Of a stretch of DNA of 51,969 nucleotides, positions 9,517 through 17,897 are shown piece after piece (the first letter of the stretch is position 1; the number at the start of each line of letters is the position of its first letter). The notes beneath the pieces are model-generated. The model was given only the letters and a program-made list of their open reading frames with translations. It did not search any database and had not been told where the DNA came from. The DNA comes from Gammaproteobacteria bacterium SG8_30 (GTDB taxonomy: Bacteria; Pseudomonadota; Gammaproteobacteria; Steroidobacterales; Steroidobacteraceae): NCBI GenBank assembly GCA_001303245.1, contig LJNS01000036.1:1-51969 (forward strand), written 5' to 3'. A program made the translations under genes and the position numbers.

Positions 9517-9885
9517 CTACCTCCGGTCCTTGAGCAGCGATGCGAGTGACTCGAACGGGCGGTGCGTCGAGGACTCGTCGCGCGCCTCCTCCTTGCCGGT
9601 CTCGGCGACGAACCGCGCGTGCTCGTTGTCGTGGCAGTAGAGGCACAGCAGCTCCCAGTTGCTGCCGTCGGGCGGGTTGTTGTCGTGGTCGTGGTCGCGA
9701 TGATGGACCGTCAGCTCGCGCAGGTTCTCGCGCGTGAACTCCCGCCCGCAGCGTCCGCAGACCCACGGAAAGAGCTTCAGCGCCTGCTCCCGGTAGCCCT
9801 GCTCCCGCAACAGCCGGGCGCGCTGCGCCTCCGCGACGATGCGGTCGAGACGGGCGGAGCGATCACCCGGATCATCGGAGGCCAT
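9517..9885 (-). CDS. yajD: YajD-type HNH nuclease
   Basis: The product is about 122 residues. The ATG at 9885 is preferred because an AGGA element lies eight nucleotides before it; a TTG two codons upstream is possible. The zinc finger half-site CGRCG is followed by the HNH core HHRDHDHDNNPPDGSNWE and then LCLYCHDNEH, giving a complete beta-beta-alpha-metal site. Size and spacing match E. coli YajD, whose physiological substrate is not established. The product is cytosolic. It is convergent with the lipoprotein gene ending at 9497. Confidence 0.88.
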   Translation of the reverse strand: MASDDPGDRSARLDRIVAEAQRARLLREQGYREQALKLFPWVCGRCGREFTRENLRELTVHHRDHDHDNNPPDGSNWELLCLYCHDNEHARFVAETGKEEARDESSTHRPFESLASLLKDRR

Positions 9886-9979
9886 GTTCAATATCCTAGC
9901 CGCGCCGGGCAGGTGTCGCGATCCCGCCGCGACCGGATTCGGGCTGTGCCGGCCGTCGGCCTGTGGTTAACTCTCGTCC

Positions 9980-10441
9980 ATGAATCGTTCCGCCGTTGCC
10001 GCATTCTGCACGCTGCCGCTCTTCGCAAGCCTCCTGGCCGGCTGCGCGGGGAAGGGTTCTCCGGAGGACGAGGTCCGCGCGGCCATCGGTGCGGCGGAGG
10101 AGGCGGCCGAGGCGCGTGACGCTTCCGCGCTCCTCGACCTCGTGGCCGACGACTACCGGGATTCGCGCGGAAACGGGGCGGAAGAGATCCGCCGCAACCT
10201 GCGCGGATACCTCGTCGCGTACCAGTCGATCACGCTGCTGACCAGGATCGACGCCATCGAGTTGCCGGCCACCGATCTCGCCCGCGTGCAGGCCACCGTC
10301 GGCATGGTCGGCAAGGAGGCCGAGGCCGCCGGCGCCTGGGATCTCGCCACCGACCTGTACGAGCTCGACGTCACCCTGGCCCGGGAAGACGGCGAGTGGC
10401 GGGTCACCCGGGCCGACTGGGGACGAGCCATCGGCGACTGA
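9980..10441 (+). CDS. lipoprotein with NTF2/SnoaL-like fold
   Basis: The product is 153 residues with a signal peptide ending in LLAGCAGKG, a lipobox. The mature portion reads like a small NTF2-like domain: an initial helix with EDEVRAAIGAAEEAAEARD, then ALLDLVADDYRD, beta-rich middle segments, and a C-terminal strand EDGEWRVTRADWGR. Members with this shape usually bind small ligands or serve as structural modules; nothing more specific is supported. The K+ channel gene starts 34 nt downstream on the same strand, so the two probably form a transcription unit. Confidence 0.75.
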   Translation: MNRSAVAAFCTLPLFASLLAGCAGKGSPEDEVRAAIGAAEEAAEARDASALLDLVADDYRDSRGNGAEEIRRNLRGYLVAYQSITLLTRIDAIELPATDLARVQATVGMVGKEAEAAGAWDLATDLYELDVTLAREDGEWRVTRADWGRAIGD

Positions 10442-10475
10442 TCGCGTCTTCGAAGGACGGGCAAGGGGGACGGCC

Positions 10476-10904
10476 ATGCTGGGGCAACTGCTGGAGGGTG
10501 CGCTGCTCGCGGCGCTGTCGGTGGCGATTCACGGCCTGATCCTCGGCTGGATCATCTGGCGGCTGCAGCAGGCGCCGGTCGTGTCGCGCTCGATCGGGCT
10601 GGACATCCTGCTGCTCGTCCGGATCGCAGTCTGGTGCCTGCTGGCACACGTCTTGGAGATCGCCGCCTGGGCCCTGTACTACCGGTGGCAGGACGTCATG
10701 CCCGACTGGGAGCTCGCCGTCTACTTCAGCGCCGTGACCTACGCGACGATCGGATATGGCGACGTCACGCCGCCCGCGGACTACCGCCTGCTGGCGTCGA
10801 TCGAAGGACTGACCGGCATCCTCATGTGCGCCTGGTCGGGCGGCTTCTTCTTCGCCGTCGTCACGCGCGTACAGAAGTCCGCCGTCGCCGAGGGCGGCCG
10901 CTGA
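10476..10904 (+). CDS. two-TM potassium channel (ion_trans_2 type)
   Basis: The product is 142 residues, preceded by AAGGGGGA. It has hydrophobic segments at about residues 10-30, 43-65 and 105-130. Between the last two lies a pore loop with the K+ selectivity filter TIGYGDV (about residues 90-96), preceded by YFSAVTYA. No cytosolic RCK or voltage-sensor region is present, so it is a minimal channel similar to two-pore-domain-like bacterial proteins. The first helix includes an acidic-free hydrophobic face typical of the inner membrane. Ion selectivity is inferred from the filter alone. Confidence 0.86.
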   Translation: MLGQLLEGALLAALSVAIHGLILGWIIWRLQQAPVVSRSIGLDILLLVRIAVWCLLAHVLEIAAWALYYRWQDVMPDWELAVYFSAVTYATIGYGDVTPPADYRLLASIEGLTGILMCAWSGGFFFAVVTRVQKSAVAEGGR

Positions 10905-10928
10905 CGGCAGCCGCCTCGCCCGCTGCGC

Positions 10929-11666
10929 TCAGGCGAGGACGTCGCTCCAGAACGCCTTCATCTCCTGCCAGGACTCGCGGTCGACGCTCTCGTTGTACTC
11001 GAGCGGCAGGCTGTACTTGCGCCCGTTCTCGGTCGCATCCGGGTTCGTGAACCCGTGCTTGGCGCCCGGGTAGGCGACGAACCTGTAGTCGACGCCGAGC
11101 TCCTCCATCTCCTGGCGGAAGCCTGCCTGCTCCTCGGCCGAAACGAAGCTGTCGTCCTCGCCGTGGCACACCAGCACCCTGGCCTTGACGTCCCCCTTGT
11201 GGGCGGCGTGCGTCTTGCCCAGGGAACCGTGGAAACTGGCGACGCCACGCAGCTCGAGGCCGAGGCGGGCGGCGTGCAACGACAGCGCTCCACCGAGGCA
11301 GTACCCCATGACGCCGAGCCGCGAGGCGTCCACGCCCGGCTGACGCGACAGCTGGTCGACCGCCGCGCGCACGCGTGCGCTCGTGCCTTCCATGTCGGCG
11401 AACAGCCCGTTCATGAGCGAGCCCGCCTCGTCGGCATCCGCGGCTACCTTGCCGTTGCCGTACACGTCCGCCGCGAGCGCGACGTACCCGAGGCCCGCGA
11501 GTTCCCGCGCCCGTCGCTTCTGGTAGTCGTTGAGTCCCCACCACTCGCCGAACACGACGATGCCCGGGCGCGGCTCCGTTTGGGACGCGTCCCACGCGAG
11601 GTAGCTGACCAGGGTGGCGCCGCCGGCGTTGTAGGTGACCATCTCCGTCTTGATGTTCGCTGTCAT
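10929..11666 (-). CDS. dienelactone hydrolase family protein
   Basis: The product is 245 residues with an alpha/beta-hydrolase fold. The nucleophile elbow is GVMGYCLGGAL with Cys123 in place of serine, as in classical dienelactone hydrolases. The Asp lies in CHGEDDSFV (about 171-172) and the His in GAKHGFTNPD (His204). EWWGLNDYQKRRARELA near residue 41 is a strong family block. There is no signal peptide. The best-known reaction is hydrolysis of carboxymethylenebutenolide in chlorocatechol breakdown, but many members act on other lactones or esters, and no ring-cleavage cluster accompanies this copy. Its start is 70 nt from the K+ channel region; it appears to stand alone. Confidence 0.88.
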   Translation of the reverse strand: MTANIKTEMVTYNAGGATLVSYLAWDASQTEPRPGIVVFGEWWGLNDYQKRRARELAGLGYVALAADVYGNGKVAADADEAGSLMNGLFADMEGTSARVRAAVDQLSRQPGVDASRLGVMGYCLGGALSLHAARLGLELRGVASFHGSLGKTHAAHKGDVKARVLVCHGEDDSFVSAEEQAGFRQEMEELGVDYRFVAYPGAKHGFTNPDATENGRKYSLPLEYNESVDRESWQEMKAFWSDVLA

Positions 11667-11706
11667 GGTGGGCTCTTGGTTCTGGTTGTACGGGTGGTCC
11701 GGGCAG

Positions 11707-12111
11707 TCAACCCGCCGCGGCCGGCGCTGTCAACCCGTCTACGCGCCAGGGCGGGAAACGCCGGTTTTCCCCTGCGGAATACAGCACCACGACGTTGCCC
11801 GCGGGGTCCCGCAAGCGCGCCTCCCGCCACAGCCAGGGCTGGTCCTTCGGCGGATGCTCGAACTCCAGGCCGCGGCGCATCAACCGCTCGCAGATCTCAT
11901 CGAGCGGGTCGCACTCGAAGTAGATCTCGGACCGCTCGCCGGGCGACAGGTCGTGGGACAACTCGACCGAGAAGGTGGCCTCGCCCTCCGGGCACTCGAA
12001 GCGCACGTAGCGCGGCCTGCTGTCCACGATCAGATGGAATCCGAGCCGTTCGTAGAACTCGGTACAGGCGCCCACGTCGCCGGCCTTGAGCGTGACCTGG
12101 TTCAGTCGCAT
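11707..12111 (-). CDS. VOC superfamily protein (glyoxalase/bleomycin-resistance fold)
   Basis: The product is 134 residues from the ATG at 12111. The MRLNQVTLKAGDVGACTEFYERLGFH start is typical of the fold, and the second half has RGLEFEHPPKDQPWLWREARLRDPAGNVVVLY, ending a paired beta-alpha-beta-beta-beta module. Metal-ligand residues are not obvious in the first strand (Gln rather than His), so the catalytic metal is uncertain. Upstream frame extension to 12366 overlaps the divergent ggt region and is a shadow. Such small stand-alone VOC proteins include lyases and binding proteins; a specific reaction cannot be given. Confidence 0.82.
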   Translation of the reverse strand: MRLNQVTLKAGDVGACTEFYERLGFHLIVDSRPRYVRFECPEGEATFSVELSHDLSPGERSEIYFECDPLDEICERLMRRGLEFEHPPKDQPWLWREARLRDPAGNVVVLYSAGENRRFPPWRVDGLTAPAAAG

Positions 12112-12215
12112 CGGTGCCTCCCGGTCGTCGCAGCAAGTATCCCACGCGCGCGCTGCGGGACGGGACGGCGCATGCGCGACAGGGATGCGCAGCGACGACG
12201 GCCGGCGGCAACCGC

Positions 12216-12221
12216 TAGAAT
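12216..12221 (+). promoter_or_regulatory. candidate -10 element TAGAAT for ggt
   Basis: GCTAGAATCGCC lies 28 nt upstream of the ggt start and is identical over 12 nt to the motif before the thioredoxin gene. No clear -35 element is visible. Confidence 0.35.
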
Positions 12222-12248
12222 CGCCGGGCCGCCGCCAGGGAACCGCCG

Positions 12249-13960
12249 ATGCGATCCGAACCCCGCCATCACCACCCGTCATGGATCGCCGCCACCGCAG
12301 CCGCCCTGGCGCTGACCGCGTGCCAGCCGAGCGCAGTGCGCGAGGCGCCGGCGAGGAGCCCCGCACCCCATGCCGCCGCCGTCGCCGGTGTGGCTGCCGC
12401 CAATCCCTACGCCGTGGAGGCCGGACTCGACGTCCTGCGCGCCGGCGGCAGCGCCGCCGATGCCGCGGTCGCCGTGCAGGCCATGCTCGGGCTCGTCGAG
12501 CCGCAGAGCTCCGGCATCGGCGGCGGCGCCTTCCTGCTCTACTACGACGCGCAGACGGCCCGGGTCACGGCCTTCGATGGCCGGGAAGCCGCGCCGGCGG
12601 GCGCGACGGCCGGCATGTTCCTCGGGCCGGACGGTGCGCCGCTCGGCTATCGTGACGCCGTGACCAGCGGCCGCTCGACCGGCGTCCCGGGCGTCATGCC
12701 CATGCTCGGCGCGGCCCACGAGCAATTCGGCAGGTTGCCCTGGAGCCGGCTCTTCGATGCCTCCGTCCGTGCCGCGGCGGACGGCTTCACCGTGCCGCAA
12801 AGGCTCGGTGCCTACGTCAACGGCCAGGTACCCGGGTCGGGGGTCAGCCGGCAATTCCCGCAGGTGAGCCTGCCGGATGCTCTGGCACTGTTCACGCGCC
12901 CGGACGGCTCGACGATCCAGCCCGGCGACCTGCTGCGCAACCCGGACTACGCAGACACGTTGAGGACGCTGGCCGACCGCGGCCCGCGGGCGCTGCTCGA
13001 GCCGCCGATCGCCGACCGGATCATCGCCCGGACTCACGACGAGCCGCTGCCCGGGACGCTGTCCCGCCCGGATTTCGCGACCTACGAGCCGCGCACGGGA
13101 GAGCCCGTGTGCGGGCCGTTCCTGGTCTACGTGGTCTGCGTCCCGCCGCCGCCTTCGAGCGGCGTCTCGTTGCTGCAGCTGCTCGCGATCCTCGAGGCGA
13201 CCGACATCGCCTCGCGCGGACCGGAGGATCCGCAGGCCTGGTTCCTGTTTGCCGAGGCCAGCCGCCTGATGTACGCGGATCGCAACGAGTACATCGCCGA
13301 CCCGAAGTTCGTGGAGGTCCCGGTGCACGAGCTCCTCGAGCCGGGCTACGTCGCCGCACGCGCCACGCTGATCGGAGGGCGTGCCGGCCCGGCACCCGAG
13401 CCAGGCCGGCCGCCCGGTTTCGCGCGCGGCGCGGATGCGACGGTCGAGGCCTCCGGCACCAGTCACTTCGTCGTCGTCGACGCCGAAGGCGACGTCGTGT
13501 CGATGACCACCTCGGTCGAATCGTTGTTCGGCTCAGGGCGCGCCGTCGGCGGCTTCTTCCTGAACAACCAGCTCACGGACTTCTCGTTCCGGCCGGAGAC
13601 GGAAGGCAAGCCGTCATCGTGCTGGACGGCGAAGGAAAGCTGCTCGCGGCGCTCGGCTCGCCGGGCGGCTCTTCCATTCTCGCCTACAACGCCAAGACGC
13701 TCCTCGGGCTGCTCGCCTGGAAGATGCCGCTGCAGGAGGCAATCGACCTGCCGAACCTCGTGGCTTCCGGCGGGAACTTCTACGGCGAGGCGGGCCGCTT
13801 CCCGACTGCCGTCGCCAGCGGTCTGGCCGATCGCGGCATCGAGGTGAAGTCCGGGCGGGGCGAGAATTCCGGGCTGCACGGCATCGTCGTGCAGCAGGAT
13901 GGTCGCATCGAGGGCGCCGCCGATCCGCGCCGCGAAGGCGTGTGGCGCACGGTTCGGTGA
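12249..13960 (+). pseudogene. ggt: gamma-glutamyltransferase, frameshifted by an internal deletion
   Basis: The frame from 12249 encodes a lipoprotein-type signal (ALTACQ), then AAANPYAVEAGLDVLRAGGSAADAAVA and GIGGGAF. The substrate Arg lies in FDGREAAPAG, and the autocatalytic Thr is in GTSHFVVVD (Thr404 of this frame). Homology stops after FRPETEGK near 13610. It resumes in another frame at 13611 with VIVLDGEGKLLAALGSPGGS and runs to the stop at 13960. Compared with family members, about 19 residues are missing at the junction, including the conserved RP-SSM motif that contacts the gamma-glutamyl group. The gap is not a multiple of three, so either the gene is dead or the assembly is wrong here. 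An intact enzyme would cleave glutathione in the periplasm. The KefC-type gene starts 5 nt after its stop. Confidence 0.85.
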
Positions 13961-13964
13961 AGCC

Positions 13965-15725
13965 ATGACGCTCACCGCGCAGGTCGCGCTGTTCCTCGCG
14001 GCCACGGTCATCGTGGTGCCGCTTTTCAAGTGGCTCAGGCTCAGCGCAGTGCTGGCATACCTTGCCGCAGGCGTGGTGATCGGCCCCTGGGTACTCGGGC
14101 TCGTCGACGACGTCGACGCGATCCTGCACTTCGCCGAGCTCGGCGTCGTGCTGCTCCTGTTCGTCATCGGCCTCGAGCTCCAGCCATCGCGCCTGTGGGC
14201 GCTGCGGCGCAGCGTGTTCGGCACCGGCGGGCTGCAGATGACCCTGACCACGTTCGTGCTCGCGGCCGCCGGGCTCTGGCTGGGACAGCCGCCGCTGCAG
14301 TCCGTGGTCATCGCGTTCGCGCTGTCGCTTTCCTCGACCGCGCTCGTGCTGCAGGTGCTGGCGGAGCGCAACGAGCTGAAGGCGCACCACGGGCGCTCGG
14401 CGTTCGGCATCCTGCTGTTCCAGGACATCGCCGTCATGCCCGCGCTCGCGCTGCTCCCGCTCGCCGCTGCGGGCGGCGGCACGCTCGAGCTCGGTACGCT
14501 CGGCTTCGGGGCCCTCGTGTTCGCCTCGGTCGTGGTCGGCGGGCACTATCTGCTGCGGCCCGTGTTGCGGATCGTGGCACTCACCCGCGTACCGGAAGCC
14601 TTCACGGCGGCCGCGCTGCTCGTGGTGCTCGGCACGGCGCTGCTGTTCGAGGCCGCGAGCCTGTCGATGGCGCTCGGCGCATTCATCGCGGGCGTCCTGC
14701 TCGCCGACAGCGAGTACCGCCACGAGCTCGAGGCGAACATCGAGCCGTTCAAGGGACTCCTGCTCGGGCTGTTCTTCATCGCGGTCGGCATGTCCGCGAA
14801 CCTCGGGCTGCTCGCGGAACGGCCGCTGTTCGTGCTCTCGCTCGCGATCGCCTTCCTGCTGCTCAAGGGCCTGACCATCTGGGTCGTGGCGCTGCTCAGC
14901 CGTCATCGAGGCGCGGCCGCACGCAAGCTCGCCGTCACGATGGCCGGCGGTGGCGAGTTCGCCTTCGTGCTGTTCAGCATCGCCGCGCGCGACAGCATCC
15001 TCGACCCCGAGATCGCGGACCTCTTGCTGATCGTCGTGACCCTGACGATGATCGTCTCGCCGCTGCTCATGTCGCTGCACGCGCGGATCGAGGAGCGGCT
15101 GGCCGGCCCCGTCGCCGGGCCGGCGTTCGACGACATCCCGGCCGAGGAGGAGCCGCGCGTGATCATCGCCGGCTTCGGCCGCTTCGGGCAGATCGTCGCG
15201 CGCGTGTTGCGTGCCAAGCGCATCCGGTTCACGGCGCTCGAGGCCAGCCAGACACAGGCCGACTTCGTGCGCCGCTTCGGCAACAAGCTCTACTACGGGG
15301 ACGCCTCGCGCATCGACCTTCTGCGGGCGGCGGGCGCCGGCAAGGCGGAAGTGCTGGTGCTCGCCATCGACGACGTGGAGGCCTCGGTGCGCACCGCCGA
15401 GATGGTCCACCGCGAGTTCCCGCGGCTCAGGATCCTCTCCCGCGCACGCAACCGGCAGCACGCCTTCCGTCTCCTGGACATCGGCGTGCAGGTCGTGCTG
15501 CGCGAGACCTATTCCTCGAGCCTGGAGATGGCCGAGCACGCGCTCGTCGCGCTCGGCATCCCGCGCGAGCAGGCCGTGGACGACGTCCGGCGTTTTCGGG
15601 CGCACGACGAGAAGACGCTGGCGGCCCAGGCTGCGATGAAGGGCGACGAGGACAAGATTCTCCAGACTGCCCGCGAGTCGGCGGAGCAGCTCGAGCGGCT
15701 GTTCGAGGCCGATCGGGAGCCGTAG
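13965..15725 (+). CDS. kefC: KefC-type K+:H+ antiporter (CPA2 with RCK domain)
   Basis: The product is 586 residues from the ATG at 13965, 5 nt after the ggt stop. Residues 1-380 contain about 12 hydrophobic segments of the CPA2 exchanger fold, with LAYLAAGVVIGPWVLG, FAELGVVLLLFVIGLEL and the ion-site FGILLFQDIAVMP. Then comes a cytosolic RCK_N domain, VIIAGFGRFGQIVARVL, with the GxGxxG nucleotide motif and DASRIDLLRAAGAGKAEVLVLAIDD. E. coli KefC is gated by glutathione and its adducts. Adjacency to a glutathione-degrading Ggt is consistent with a glutathione theme, though the neighbouring ggt is broken here. The product is an inner-membrane protein; no separate KefF-like ancillary gene is adjacent. 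Confidence 0.92.
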   Translation: MTLTAQVALFLAATVIVVPLFKWLRLSAVLAYLAAGVVIGPWVLGLVDDVDAILHFAELGVVLLLFVIGLELQPSRLWALRRSVFGTGGLQMTLTTFVLAAAGLWLGQPPLQSVVIAFALSLSSTALVLQVLAERNELKAHHGRSAFGILLFQDIAVMPALALLPLAAAGGGTLELGTLGFGALVFASVVVGGHYLLRPVLRIVALTRVPEAFTAAALLVVLGTALLFEAASLSMALGAFIAGVLLADSEYRHELEANIEPFKGLLLGLFFIAVGMSANLGLLAERPLFVLSLAIAFLLLKGLTIWVVALLSRHRGAAARKLAVTMAGGGEFAFVLFSIAARDSILDPEIADLLLIVVTLTMIVSPLLMSLHARIEERLAGPVAGPAFDDIPAEEEPRVIIAGFGRFGQIVARVLRAKRIRFTALEASQTQADFVRRFGNKLYYGDASRIDLLRAAGAGKAEVLVLAIDDVEASVRTAEMVHREFPRLRILSRARNRQHAFRLLDIGVQVVLRETYSSSLEMAEHALVALGIPREQAVDDVRRFRAHDEKTLAAQAAMKGDEDKILQTARESAEQLERLFEADREP

Positions 15726-15766
15726 TTCGGGGCGGAGATGGGCATGGTCCCCAGTGGATGGCGCGA

Positions 15767-15797
15767 AAGGGACAGTCCCCTTCGGGGACAGTCCCTT
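15767..15797. repeat. hairpin repeat of GGGACAGTCCC between convergent genes
   Basis: Two copies of the near-palindrome GGGACAGTCCC are arranged to form a 13-pair stem with one A:A mismatch and a TTC loop. It lies between the kefC stop and the convergent gene ending at 15804. It could be a bidirectional terminator or a dispersed REP-like repeat; no second copy is seen in this window. Confidence 0.65.
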
Positions 15798-15803
15798 CAT
15801 TCG

Positions 15804-16760
15804 TCAGCGCCCGAAGGCCCAGCTCCGGACCGGAGGATCCCCCGCCTCGAGCAGCTGCGAGAACTCCTGCGACAGGGCGTAGGCTTCGGCGAAGCCTCCG
15901 GGACCGAGCTCGGCCTGCAGCCTGTCCTCGAGGTTGCCGCCGGTCGCGCACCGGGTCTCGCCGGACGGGCAGCGAAGCGCCTCGTTGAGCTCGTTTGACG
16001 CCGAGCAGTCGTAGCCCTTGCGGCAAGCCACCAGCAACCACGCCGCGCCCCGCAGCGGATTGCGGCCCACCGTTGCGCTGGCGATCGCGAGGCCCGCGTT
16101 GAAGATCGCCTCCGGATCGCCGGAAGCGATGGCGCGCCCGGCGCGCGACTGTGCTGCGGCCAGCGACATGTTCCGGTCCGTTCCGCCCATCGGGTCGCAC
16201 GCAGAGCCGTCCACGCAATGCAGCGCCGCGTATCCTAGGGCACGCGGCTCACCCGCCCTGACAGCCTCGCCGAGCATCGTGACCCAGGCGTCCCCGGGCT
16301 GTCCTGCTCCCAGGCCCGGGAGTCCCGGATGCGCGAGGATCTCGCGACAGGCCCCCCTTGCCACTTCCGGCACCCCATCGGCGGAATCCCCGAGGCTCCG
16401 GCAGAAACGGACCGTCCGCGCGACGTGGTACTGGGCCGCGGCGTCACCCGCGCGCGCATCCCTGACGGCTTCCGACAGCGTCTCGGCCGCCGCTTCGAGC
16501 TGCGTGGAAGCGCTCTGCCACCTTCCCCCTGTCTGCGGTCGCTCCGGGACGCCCGTGACCTCCGGTGGCGGCGTCGGCATGGTCGGCACGGCGATGGTGT
16601 CGGCTCCGGTGGGGGCCTTCGCATCGACCTGCGGTACCGAGGGCGTGTCCGGAGGAGGGCGGCGGGACAACAGCAGCATGGCGCCGAGCATGAGGGCCGC
16701 AAGTGCGATCACGCCGAGCACGGCCGACAGCGCCGGCCGGTGCCGCAACCATGCCATCAT
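15804..16760 (-). CDS. membrane-anchored protein of unknown function
   Basis: The product is about 318 residues from the ATG at 16760, whose start overlaps the stop of the upstream lipoprotein gene (ATGATG over TGA), indicating translational coupling. A single hydrophobic anchor lies near residues 12-32 (VLGVIALAALMLGAMLLL), followed by a Pro-rich linker and a helical domain. That domain has repeated Ala/Gly-rich segments such as AGDAAAQYHVARTVRFCRSLG, and Cys residues at spacing reminiscent of Sel1-like or TPR repeats. Other Cys-containing segments are HCVDGSACDPMGG and CRKGYDCSASNE. I do not recognise the family. It is probably anchored in the inner membrane with a periplasmic body. Confidence 0.68.
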   Translation of the reverse strand: MMAWLRHRPALSAVLGVIALAALMLGAMLLLSRRPPPDTPSVPQVDAKAPTGADTIAVPTMPTPPPEVTGVPERPQTGGRWQSASTQLEAAAETLSEAVRDARAGDAAAQYHVARTVRFCRSLGDSADGVPEVARGACREILAHPGLPGLGAGQPGDAWVTMLGEAVRAGEPRALGYAALHCVDGSACDPMGGTDRNMSLAAAQSRAGRAIASGDPEAIFNAGLAIASATVGRNPLRGAAWLLVACRKGYDCSASNELNEALRCPSGETRCATGGNLEDRLQAELGPGGFAEAYALSQEFSQLLEAGDPPVRSWAFGR

Positions 16761-17224
16761 GCGGGACGGCGTCCTGCCACGGTCGTCACGTGGCGACTTC
16801 CCGCAGCACCGGGCCCGTCGATGCCCGGATGTCGTGCCCGCGCCAGACAGCACTGGAGCAGTGCCTCGGCGGTGCCTCGCTCGCGAGCGCACTCACGGCC
16901 CTGGCGATCGGCCGCGAGGTCACGCTGCTCGGCGTCCCCGGCCCCCAGCAGGTCCGAGGCCTCCTTGCCCCAGCCGGCGAGCCAGGCTTCCAGCGGGCTG
17001 CAGGACAGCGCAATCAGGCCGCTCGCCAGGCAATGGCGGGTGGCGTCGTCTACCTCGCGCGGCAACCGGTCGCGAATCGCCTCCCGCATGCAGGCGAGGC
17101 TCGAAGGCGCCGGGCGCACCGCGGCGTTCCCGACCGGCGTGCACCCCTGCAGCAGGCCCGCCGAGACCAGCAGCAACGCGCCTGCGGGAGCCATCGGCGC
17201 GGCCGGTCGCGTCATCCGGGGCAT
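16757..17224 (-). CDS. small lipoprotein, unknown function
   Basis: The product is about 155 residues from the ATG at 17224, although a second ATG at 17215 is possible. A signal peptide ends in AGLLQGCTP, a lipobox. The mature part is a Cys-containing helical protein (ACMREAIRDRLPREVDDATRHC, then LIALSCSPLEAWLAGWG and ALLQCC). The Cys-x-helix-Cys pattern resembles that of its coupled downstream partner, so they may be related or act together in the envelope. The start is about 77 nt from the divergent secreted VOC gene at 17301. Confidence 0.62.
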   Translation of the reverse strand: MPRMTRPAAPMAPAGALLLVSAGLLQGCTPVGNAAVRPAPSSLACMREAIRDRLPREVDDATRHCLASGLIALSCSPLEAWLAGWGKEASDLLGAGDAEQRDLAADRQGRECARERGTAEALLQCCLARARHPGIDGPGAAGSRHVTTVAGRRPA

Positions 17225-17300
17225 GCCTGCGTGGCGATCATGCTGTACATTCTCGCGCGAAACGGCCGGCCTGCAATGCGCCGGCCCTGGGGGAGTTCCG

Positions 17301-17897
17301 ATGAAGTGCCCTGCTTTCCTGGCCTCGTGCGTGGCCGCGCTGGCGCTTTCGACCTCGGCCGCCCGGGCCGAGTCGCCGCCGGCCGACTTCTGGCACGCCG
17401 GGCTCGTCGTCGCGGACCTCGACACGATGGATGCCTTCTACACGCGCGTCGTCGGCCTCACGCGCGTCACCGACCTGCGCATCGAGGACGCAAGCGCGCC
17501 GCATCGGTGGGACGACGCCATGCGCGTAGCCGCGCTCGACGTCCTGCTCGACATCACCGGTACCCAGGTCGAGGTCAGGCACTACCAGGGCCCGGGGGCA
17601 CCGATGGCATTCGAGCTACTCAAGTACCACGGCCGGCCGGCCGGGAGCGTCGAGCGGACGATCACGAGCCCGCTCGGCCTGACGCACGTCGGCTTCACGG
17701 TCGACAGCCTGGACCGGGTCGTCGAGGCCTGCCGTCGCGAAGGCCTCGGCTCGGTGGTCAGCGAGCCGCAGGCGCTGCCGGACTTCGGCGGGCGGTTCGT
17801 CTTCCTGCGCGACCCGGAGGGCAACTACGTCGAGCTCATGGAGCCGGTGCCGGCCGAGGCCGAGGCAGAGGCAGAGGCAGAGGCAGAGGACGAGTGA
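17301..17897 (+). CDS. secreted VOC superfamily protein
   Basis: The product is 198 residues from the ATG at 17301, preceded by a GGGGGAG site. It has a clear Sec signal peptide (ASCVAALALSTSAARAE). The mature protein carries two VOC modules: DFWHAGLVVADLDTMDAFYTRVVGL, then LGLTHVGFTVDSLDRVVEACRREGLG. It ends in DPEGNYVELMEP, with His and Glu at the expected metal-ligand positions. VOC enzymes are usually cytosolic, so periplasmic export is unusual. The C-terminus is a short acidic tail of Glu-Ala repeats. Its stop overlaps the GTG of the PQQ-protein gene (GTGA), indicating tight co-expression with a periplasmic oxidoreductase. A role with the oxidation product is inference. Confidence 0.86.
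   Translation: MKCPAFLASCVAALALSTSAARAESPPADFWHAGLVVADLDTMDAFYTRVVGLTRVTDLRIEDASAPHRWDDAMRVAALDVLLDITGTQVEVRHYQGPGAPMAFELLKYHGRPAGSVERTITSPLGLTHVGFTVDSLDRVVEACRREGLGSVVSEPQALPDFGGRFVFLRDPEGNYVELMEPVPAEAEAEAEAEAEDE
17856..17888 (+). repeat. GAGGCA hexanucleotide tandem repeat
   Basis: Four perfect GAGGCA units are preceded by one GAGGCC within the VOC gene 3' end, encoding alternating Glu-Ala. A unit of six keeps the reading frame on slippage, so tail length could vary without frameshift. Confidence 0.85.

Noticed and set aside
13614-15800. Minus-strand ORF of 728 codons over kefC
   Set aside because: Antisense to a well-supported antiporter; Glu/Arg/His-rich shadow composition.
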